A stretch of DNA of 41,910 nucleotides from a virus. Positions 37,574 through 41,910 of the stretch are shown piece after piece. Position numbers and translations under genes: made by a program. The notes under the pieces were generated by a model. That model did no database searches, was not told the origin of the DNA, and worked only from the letters and a program-made list of their open reading frames with translations. The number at the start of each line of letters is the position of its first letter. The first letter of the stretch is position 1. Where the stretch lies: positions 1-41,910 of the IMG/VR virus record IMGVR_UViG_3300036864_000030; one strand, 5' to 3'.

Positions 37574-37707
37574 TAGCGCCAGACTCCATTATCAGTCATC
37601 CGAACAATGTAGCGCGCCCGACGAAGGATTTTCTTGAGTCTTCGGAGTGTAGCCCGGTCGAACATGCGGGATTGCTTTATCATTTGGTAGGCGCTTTGCG
37701 ATTTCAT
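37573..37707 (-). CDS. Hypothetical basic protein, 44 aa
   Basis: ATG 37707 has GAGGTG upstream and directly follows promoter A. The product (MKSQSAYQMIKQSRMFDRAT, then RRLKKILRRARYIVRM) is a basic amphipathic helix. It may bind nucleic acid or membrane. The gene has the same first four residues as the 88-aa basic protein at 14503-14769 but no further likeness. Confidence 0.6.
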   Translation of the reverse strand: MKSQSAYQMIKQSRMFDRATLRRLKKILRRARYIVRMTDNGVWR

Positions 37708-37725
37708 ATCCACCTCTTGATATAC

Positions 37726-37753
37726 AGTATACATAGTATATATGCATTTGCAA
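37726..37753 (-). promoter_or_regulatory. Promoter A with inverted-repeat operator
   Basis: Minus strand TTGCAA (37753-37748), 16 bases, TATACT (37731-37726). The operator TATAC-ATA-GTATA (37728-37740) overlaps the -10 element here, and a second TATAC-A-GTATA lies at 37721-37731. It would start the unit containing the two tiny proteins, the zinc-protease-like protein and possibly the portal and capsid genes. Confidence 0.7.
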
Positions 37754-37756
37754 GCC

Positions 37757-38392
37757 TTAAATGCCGTAGGACAGAGGATTGTATTTCTTTTCTTTGTTGA
37801 CTGGTTGCTTTGGTTGCTGTACCGCGCCTTGGCGAGCTATCCACCAGACACCCATAGCGGCTGGCATGAGTAAATCAATTCGCTCGCTTGATTCCTCGTA
37901 GTATTGGAGTTGTTTTTGTAGGTTCTCGATAATGGCGGTGTATTCCGGGTCTTCCTCGTCTTGCGAGATTATGAACCGGCCCGTGTCCATGAGCACGGAA
38001 AGCGCATTGACAAGATCTTTTCGCGGAACATTCCAACCTCTTGGACGAGAGGAAACAAGGTCACCGCTTGAGGCGTGTATTTCGATAGGTAGCATTCCGG
38101 CGAGTTTCATGAAGTCAGTAAGCCCCGAGCCTGATTCGTTTTGATACACAAGTAGGTCACAGTCCATATAAAGCTCTGAGTGGTCCATTTTCTTGTGGAT
38201 GTTCTCAACAACGTCAGAAAGGCTTAAGTCTAGTTGCTCTATGTTGCGAAGGTGAGCTATAGCAACAAACTCATTCCTCTCGCGTAGGGACACGTTTGGA
38301 AGCTTCAAGGACTGAAATGGGACGTATTCGACGTGAAGTATTGCGACCGTTGTTAATTGGTCGGGAAACACGGATACAATGTAGTTTCTCAT
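37757..38392 (-). CDS. RNase H-fold protein next to the terminase, 211 aa
   Basis: Residues 1-160 resemble the nuclease half of a large terminase: MRNYIVSVFPDQLTTVAILH as first strand, CDLLVYQNESGSGLTDFMKL as the Dxxx(V)G helix region, and PRGWNVPRKDLVNALSVLMD with GRFII following. The canonical acidic residues are only partly preserved. A complete terminase is already encoded upstream (ATGA-coupled), so this would be a second nuclease-like module. The C-terminus is Gln-rich with a Lys tail (KQPVNKEKKYNPL). Inference from pattern only. Confidence 0.5.
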   Translation of the reverse strand: MRNYIVSVFPDQLTTVAILHVEYVPFQSLKLPNVSLRERNEFVAIAHLRNIEQLDLSLSDVVENIHKKMDHSELYMDCDLLVYQNESGSGLTDFMKLAGMLPIEIHASSGDLVSSRPRGWNVPRKDLVNALSVLMDTGRFIISQDEEDPEYTAIIENLQKQLQYYEESSERIDLLMPAAMGVWWIARQGAVQQPKQPVNKEKKYNPLSYGI

Positions 38393-39738
38393 ATTTTCAA
38401 CCTTGGACGTTTGATTTGTTCGTCGCGCTTGGTTTGCTCTTCTGGCTTGAATAGAACGGGCTTTCCACCTTTTGTAGCCCGAGCTATCGATTTCTGACTG
38501 AATGGCGATTTTATAGCCGGGCGATTAAGGAACATTCTGCACGCATCGATTCCATGGTTAAATGCGTCAACCGGCACCGGCAAGCCTTGGCCTTCTTTGT
38601 TTTTCTTCCATGAGTAGGCATAGAATTCTTTTTGCAAGTTAACTGACTCAGGTGTAATGTGAAGCATGCGGTACTCTTTCATTTTGTTAATACCGGCGTT
38701 GATTGAGTCAGGGCCTTTAACTGCTGGCCAGATATTCCAACCCTCTCGATAGATTTCCTCAATGCTCTTAGGCTCTGCGGAGTCTGCTATGATCTCATCA
38801 AGCTTACTTATGTTAGCCTCTTCCATTTCGTGCATGAGGTCTTGGTTGGTAAGTTCAGTCTTGTAAACAACCTCTTTAAAGTACGGCTCATTGCGGTGCA
38901 TCCAAATCTCGATAAGCGCAGCAGGATCGGAAGAATAACCGAAGTCCAGGCCGTAACCTAAAAGCTTTGCGCCTTCTGGTATTTCCTTGATGTCGAACTT
39001 CTTGAAAATAAGACCTTCGAGTTGACCCCATTCGCCAAGTGCGTAAACTCTGTGCGCTTCTTCTTTAAGACCCTCCAGAGTTCGTTTGTATTGCTCATCA
39101 AGGAATCTATTGTGCTTGTATGTAGTCTTGAGGATTGAGCAAGAATCACGCTTAGTATCGAAAAAGTAGGCTTTAATCCAGTGAAACACAGAAATAGGGT
39201 TGAATGAAATCGTAAGCTGGAACGGTCTTTTTGCCAATCCTCGCAATCGAAGATCAACCGTTATGAAATCGCTTTCTGATATCTCAGTAGCCTCTTCTAT
39301 CCAAGCGTCTGTTAGTGGGCCGTTTTGGAAGGTAATAGACTTTAATCGCTCAGCATCGTCAAGGCCAGCAAAGACAATCTGGTTCTTGTTTATTTTGTGG
39401 GTGATAGTCATCTCTGACTTATTGATCTCGAACCGATCTTCAAGGCCACGCTCTGAGATTATCTGTTTGATAAGCGGGAATGTAGAAAGCCTATTGGTTA
39501 CCGAAAATCCGCGAAGAGCCAAATAGTTGTGGCCTGGTTCGGTATCAAGTCTCCTTACTATTCTCTGCGCTATGAATACCGATTTACCAGAACCAGCCGA
39601 ACCATAAAATAGATTATACCTATCATGGTTGTCAAAATAAGGCCGGTATACCTCATTGGCATTATCAACCCAAGTTCTTTCACTTTCTTCAAACTCAAGT
39701 AGTGTTAAATATTCTCGCTCTTCAAGCGCGGTTAGCAT
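38389..39738 (-). CDS. Large terminase subunit, 449 aa
   Basis: Walker A GSAGSGKS at about residues 46-53 and Walker B region PLTDAWIEEATEI near 141-153 mark the packaging ATPase. SFNPISVFHWIKAYFF and the nuclease-domain start GLDFGYSSDPAALIEIW (around residue 268) are typical of the Terminase_3 (PBSX-type) family. The length is usual. Such enzymes often package by headful, which agrees with a circularly permuted molecule, though this is not proven here. It overlaps the small subunit gene by 17 bases. Confidence 0.92.
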   Translation of the reverse strand: MLTALEEREYLTLLEFEESERTWVDNANEVYRPYFDNHDRYNLFYGSAGSGKSVFIAQRIVRRLDTEPGHNYLALRGFSVTNRLSTFPLIKQIISERGLEDRFEINKSEMTITHKINKNQIVFAGLDDAERLKSITFQNGPLTDAWIEEATEISESDFITVDLRLRGLAKRPFQLTISFNPISVFHWIKAYFFDTKRDSCSILKTTYKHNRFLDEQYKRTLEGLKEEAHRVYALGEWGQLEGLIFKKFDIKEIPEGAKLLGYGLDFGYSSDPAALIEIWMHRNEPYFKEVVYKTELTNQDLMHEMEEANISKLDEIIADSAEPKSIEEIYREGWNIWPAVKGPDSINAGINKMKEYRMLHITPESVNLQKEFYAYSWKKNKEGQGLPVPVDAFNHGIDACRMFLNRPAIKSPFSQKSIARATKGGKPVLFKPEEQTKRDEQIKRPRLKI

Positions 39739-40228
39739 TCTTCTTTGCTTCTAGCTGTGCTATTCGGGCAGCCCGCTGTTCGGGGGTCATGTCAGTAACG
39801 TTTATTTCCCCTGAATGTTCAACTTGCTGCTTGTCGCTCCATCGGTTTGGCCTTCTATTCCTTAACCAAAGCGAAGCAGCTGGAGTATCGGGCGGAACAG
39901 TCTTCTCAATCTCGATGATTTTGATCTCTTCTTTGTCTTTATCGACCTTAACCTTGATTGCTTGCTCCTCGGTCCATGTAAAGCCTATAGCGCGCTTAAA
40001 CAAGGCATTCTCAACCTGATCGTCACGGCCTTCTCTGGCCTTTGATAACTGCTCCAAAAACTCAGGGTGTGAATTACACCAGTAATAAAACGTAGCCTCT
40101 GAAATCTCCATTTCCTTGAATATCTCAGGATTAGAAAGACCTCGAGCCGCAAGAGCTGCGGCTAGTTTAGGATGTAGTTCTTTATTGTATTTAGGTGGTC
40201 GACCGCCTGCGTGTTTCTTCTTTTCCAC
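39722..40228 (-). CDS. Small terminase subunit, 168 aa
   Basis: The N-terminus (GGRPPKYNKELHPKLAAALA) and the helix-turn-helix LSNPEIFKEMEISEATFYYW are characteristic of phage small terminases. A following helix (LEQLSKAREGRDDQVENALF) and the LWLRNRRPNRWSDKQ segment match the family. It recognises the packaging site and feeds DNA to the large subunit. It starts at ATG, two bases after the previous gene's stop. Confidence 0.88.
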   Translation of the reverse strand: MEKKKHAGGRPPKYNKELHPKLAAALAARGLSNPEIFKEMEISEATFYYWCNSHPEFLEQLSKAREGRDDQVENALFKRAIGFTWTEEQAIKVKVDKDKEEIKIIEIEKTVPPDTPAASLWLRNRRPNRWSDKQQVEHSGEINVTDMTPEQRAARIAQLEAKKNANRA

Positions 40229-40231
40229 GTG

Positions 40232-40462
40232 TTATTCTGCCGGAGTCTCGGTTTGTTCTGCTTCTTCAGTCTTTGGCTTAGGACCGCGCTTCTTTATTTC
40301 CCAATCTACGCCGACAAGATCCATAATCATGGTGGCATGTTCTCCAGCTTGTTCAATTGCTTGCTGTGGCGATAGTGTTCCACGCCAGCTTGTATTGGAA
40401 AAAATCGAAGCAATCAGATTCGCGCAAAGCTCTTTTGCCTCGGGTTTGATTCTATCTTTCAT
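40232..40462 (-). CDS. Hypothetical protein before the terminase, 76 aa
   Basis: Starts at ATG with AGAGGT upstream. A helical N-terminus (IKPEAKELCANLIASIFSNT) precedes a charged C-terminus (KRGPKPKTEEAEQTETPAE). Unrecognised. It is separated from the HNH gene by 59 bases containing the tRNA remnant. Confidence 0.65.
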   Translation of the reverse strand: MKDRIKPEAKELCANLIASIFSNTSWRGTLSPQQAIEQAGEHATMIMDLVGVDWEIKKRGPKPKTEEAEQTETPAE

Positions 40463-40492
40463 GGTTACCTCTTGAGAGAGTATACCATTTTA

Positions 40493-40517
40493 TCGGCAGT
40501 AGGGGAATCGAACCCCT
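40493..40517 (-). tRNA. tRNA 3'-end remnant (T arm and acceptor strand only)
   Basis: Minus strand AGGGG-TTCGATT-CCCCT is a perfect T arm (40517-40501), followed by ACTGCCG and A (40500-40493), the 3' acceptor strand and discriminator. No matching 5' acceptor CGGCAGT is found nearby, and the HNH stop codon lies five bases upstream. It could be a tRNA destroyed by the HNH gene, or the tRNA-end identity block of an attachment site, although no integrase was found. Confidence 0.6.
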
Positions 40518-40521
40518 GTAG

Positions 40522-41025
40522 CTATTGATCGATCCAAGATTTACCACTCATTATTTTATAAATAGCGTTCTTACTTACGGAGAAATGGGCAGCTATTTTT
40601 GAATAGGAAATACCTTCGTTGCTCATACGCTTAATTGTTTCTACGTCTTCATTTCTTAACTTGGATTTACCGTTATTTTCACCACGTATTAGAAGTCCCT
40701 GTTTCTTTGTTGCCCCATGGCTTATAGCATCTTGAACATTCTCCGACCTATTGCCCCAGCAAAGATTTGAAATCTTATTGTTTGTTTTTACCCCATCAAG
40801 ATGTCTAATCTCATTTTTACCAATAGGCGGATTGCCTAAAAAAGCAAGCGCGACCAATCTATGGACCCTTTCGTGCTTAGCTCCAAAAGTTATCATTAAA
40901 TACCCATCTTGCAAGTAAGGTGCTCTAATTTTACCAACAACAGCACCGGCCCCAGCGATGGACCTCCTTACAATGCCCTTGTCTGATACCTCATAATTTT
41001 CATAGCCTGGAATAACCTTCCACAT
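40522..41025 (-). CDS. NUMOD4-HNH homing endonuclease, 167 aa
   Basis: The N-terminal NUMOD4 motif (WKVIPGYENYEVSDKGIVRR), the HNH core (VHRLVALAFLGNP, IRHLDGVKTNNKISNLCWG) and a C-terminal helix-turn-helix (ISYSKIAAHFSVSKNAIYKI) are the three parts of a phage free-standing homing endonuclease. It ends directly beside a tRNA remnant. ATG 41025 has GAGGAG about ten bases upstream. A hairpin ATTAGG/CCTAAT lies just before it, and a weak promoter-like sequence upstream (TTGTGT-17-TACCCT) is not listed. No intron boundaries were seen. Confidence 0.85.
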   Translation of the reverse strand: MWKVIPGYENYEVSDKGIVRRSIAGAGAVVGKIRAPYLQDGYLMITFGAKHERVHRLVALAFLGNPPIGKNEIRHLDGVKTNNKISNLCWGNRSENVQDAISHGATKKQGLLIRGENNGKSKLRNEDVETIKRMSNEGISYSKIAAHFSVSKNAIYKIMSGKSWIDQ

Positions 41026-41079
41026 AACTAAGCGTCTCCTCGATTAGGGTAGCATTCCTAATAATTTTACACAACCCTC

Positions 41080-41331
41080 TTATCTATCAAACCCCTTCAA
41101 AGCCTCTTCGAGGGCAATGATACGTCTGATGCCGAGTTCTCCGGCATCAGAAATAGCGATGGAATCTTCCGCGTCATCCATCATTCGATTAGCTTCAATC
41201 ACCCCAAGCGCCGCCTCCGCTACCTTCCTTAAGGCGTTGTAATCGTTTAATGTGACAAAGTCCATGGGTGGGTATATGGGATTTTTTACTACTGGGCCCC
41301 TTGGCGAAAGGTCGGGGGTTGTGGGGGTCAT
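41080..41331 (-). CDS. Hypothetical protein, 83 aa
   Basis: ATG 41331 overlaps the upstream TGA as ATGA; the open frame upstream is not used. The N-terminus is Pro-rich and unfolded (MTPTTPDLSPRGPVVKNPIY). The C-terminal part is helical and acidic (ALRKVAEAALGVIEANRMMD, AEDSIAISDAGELG). It ends the coupled small-gene series before the HNH gene. Unrecognised. Confidence 0.7.
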   Translation of the reverse strand: MTPTTPDLSPRGPVVKNPIYPPMDFVTLNDYNALRKVAEAALGVIEANRMMDDAEDSIAISDAGELGIRRIIALEEALKGFDR

Positions 41332-41540
41332 TTGAGTTCCTTTATGGCAACGTTTCGCACGCCATACATTGTTATAGATCGGATAAGCCAATAGACAGAT
41401 GTTTTGTGAAAGGTGAGAGTCTTAAAACCTTCCTTATGACCTTCACGATATTTCCATTCTTTTCCCGCAGCAACTTCGGAGACAAGCTGCGCGATACGTG
41501 CATCTGTCTCTTTTTCGGTAAGTTCTTTAGGTCTGCTCAT
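41328..41540 (-). CDS. Hypothetical protein, 70 aa
   Basis: ATG 41540 has GGAGGG eight bases upstream. The sequence (MSRPKELTEKETDARIAQLV) is helical in its first half and aromatic in its second (FHKTSVYWLIRSITMYGVRN). It ends in ATGA shared with the next gene. No family was recognised. Confidence 0.7.
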   Translation of the reverse strand: MSRPKELTEKETDARIAQLVSEVAAGKEWKYREGHKEGFKTLTFHKTSVYWLIRSITMYGVRNVAIKELK

Positions 41541-41544
41541 CCCC

Positions 41545-41763
41545 TCACCCTCCATGTTTTTGGTTGTTTGGTTCGTTGTCAATTACGACGTTCATGTACC
41601 AGCGTTTGCCGTGGTTCTCGATGATCTTAGCCAGGGCTTCGCATTCTCGCATTTGTAGCTCTTTCGTCACCCCGTCAATATCATCATCCGGCTCATATTG
41701 GCGAAGCCCTGAGACTGCTTCGTCGTAAGCCCACATTCGCGCTGTTACCTTGTCTGGTTTCAT
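41545..41763 (-). CDS. Hypothetical protein, 72 aa
   Basis: ATG 41763 overlaps the TGA of the junction gene (ATGA). The sequence (MKPDKVTARMWAYDEAVSGL) is helical and acidic, with a small beta-like end (KRWYMNVVIDNEPNNQKHGG). Unrecognised; part of the same coupled small-gene transcript. Confidence 0.7.
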   Translation of the reverse strand: MKPDKVTARMWAYDEAVSGLRQYEPDDDIDGVTKELQMRECEALAKIIENHGKRWYMNVVIDNEPNNQKHGG

Positions 41764-41782
41764 TTTGCATCCTTTGAAACGG
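41760..41782. repeat. 23-bp direct repeat, copy 2
   Basis: Matches 24-46 at 22 of 23 positions. It covers the end of the junction gene and the ATGA start of the next. Recombination between the two copies would delete the junction gene cleanly while keeping the neighbouring starts. Confidence 0.85.
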
Positions 41783-41910
41783 CGCTTTCGTTATCTTCTA
41801 GCGCAATCCTTATCTGTCTATCAACAGCATCCATTAAACGACTTTCAATATCGTCCGCGTCTTGTTGTGCTATGCGTTCTTTGATGTACTTTCTCAGTAC
41901 GTCTTCTACA
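41760..41910 (-). CDS. 3' part of the 54-aa junction gene
   Basis: Together with 27-1 this gives MILDDVEDVLRKYIKERIAQ and a further 34 residues ending NESAVSKDAK. The product is a charged, helical protein with alternating acidic and basic clusters. Its start and stop both overlap neighbours as ATGA, which confirms the circular join. Function unknown. Confidence 0.7.
   Translation of the reverse strand, partial: VEDVLRKYIKERIAQQDADDIESRLMDAVDRQIRIALEDNESAVSKDAK
41898..41910. repeat. Terminal overlap, copy 2 (circular closure)
   Basis: Identical to bases 1-13. See copy 1. The number 13 is not a usual assembler word length, so the overlap may have been trimmed from a longer one. Confidence 0.8.

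Noticed and set aside
40426-40521. Possible promoter with TATACT at about 40478-40483 ahead of the 76-aa gene
   Set aside because: No acceptable -35 element lies at 15-19 bases upstream; the region is better explained by the tRNA remnant.
41026-41079. Promoter-like TTGTGT-17-TACCCT and TTGATA-15-TAAAAT before the HNH gene
   Set aside because: Each has a weak box or poor spacing, so neither is convincing.

Overview
The window looks like one complete, circularly closed genome of a tailed phage with a short, podovirus-type tail. The last 13 bases (41898-41910) repeat the first 13. Joining the ends through that overlap restores an uninterrupted 54-codon gene that overlaps both neighbours by ATGA, giving a circle of 41,897 bp. 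Every protein gene I can support lies on the minus strand, so transcription runs from high to low coordinates. The host is not identifiable. An M15-type endopeptidase with overlapping spanin-like membrane proteins suggests a Gram-negative host, and ribosome sites are classical AGGAGG types.

Layout in transcription order. 41.9-41.0 kb: small coupled genes of unknown function, then a NUMOD4/HNH endonuclease and a 25-nt remnant of a tRNA 3' end. 40.5-31.7 kb: head module with small and large terminase subunits, an RNase H-like protein, a cassette of two tiny proteins plus an HExxH membrane protein, portal, Bbp19-like protein, scaffold, major capsid protein, cement protein and tail tubular protein A. 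31.7-17.4 kb: tail nozzle with two blocks of six repeats, acetyltransferase-like protein, three internal virion proteins (the last 2186 aa with a zincin motif) and a T7-type tail fibre. 17.4-14.4 kb: lysis module. A terminator near 14.25 kb closes it. 14.2-7.6 kb: recombination and replication (RecT-like protein, YqaJ exonuclease, NinB/NinG-like proteins, a Lin1244-type replication initiator, an HNH-AP2 endonuclease, tRNA-Leu). 7.05-6.4 kb: a large structured non-coding RNA of about 575 nt followed by a tRNA-like element. 6.4-0 kb: some two dozen short genes, most with overlapping start and stop codons, running through the circular junction.

Regulation appears to use host sigma70 promoters. 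I see no phage RNA polymerase, DNA polymerase, integrase or recognisable repressor. Three promoters (37.7, 14.2 and 8.1 kb) carry the same inverted repeat TATAC-N3-GTATA, suggesting one regulator controls three transcription units. Two compact RNA genes also stand out: a minus-strand RNA at 10.28-10.38 kb with complementary hairpin loops, and the only plus-strand unit, a roughly 65-nt RNA at 14.86-14.92 kb with an exposed anti-Shine-Dalgarno tract.

The most novel content is RNA: the large structured RNA with its tRNA-like neighbour, the two small RNAs, and the shared operator. Family assignments rest on motif recognition by eye; no database search was run.
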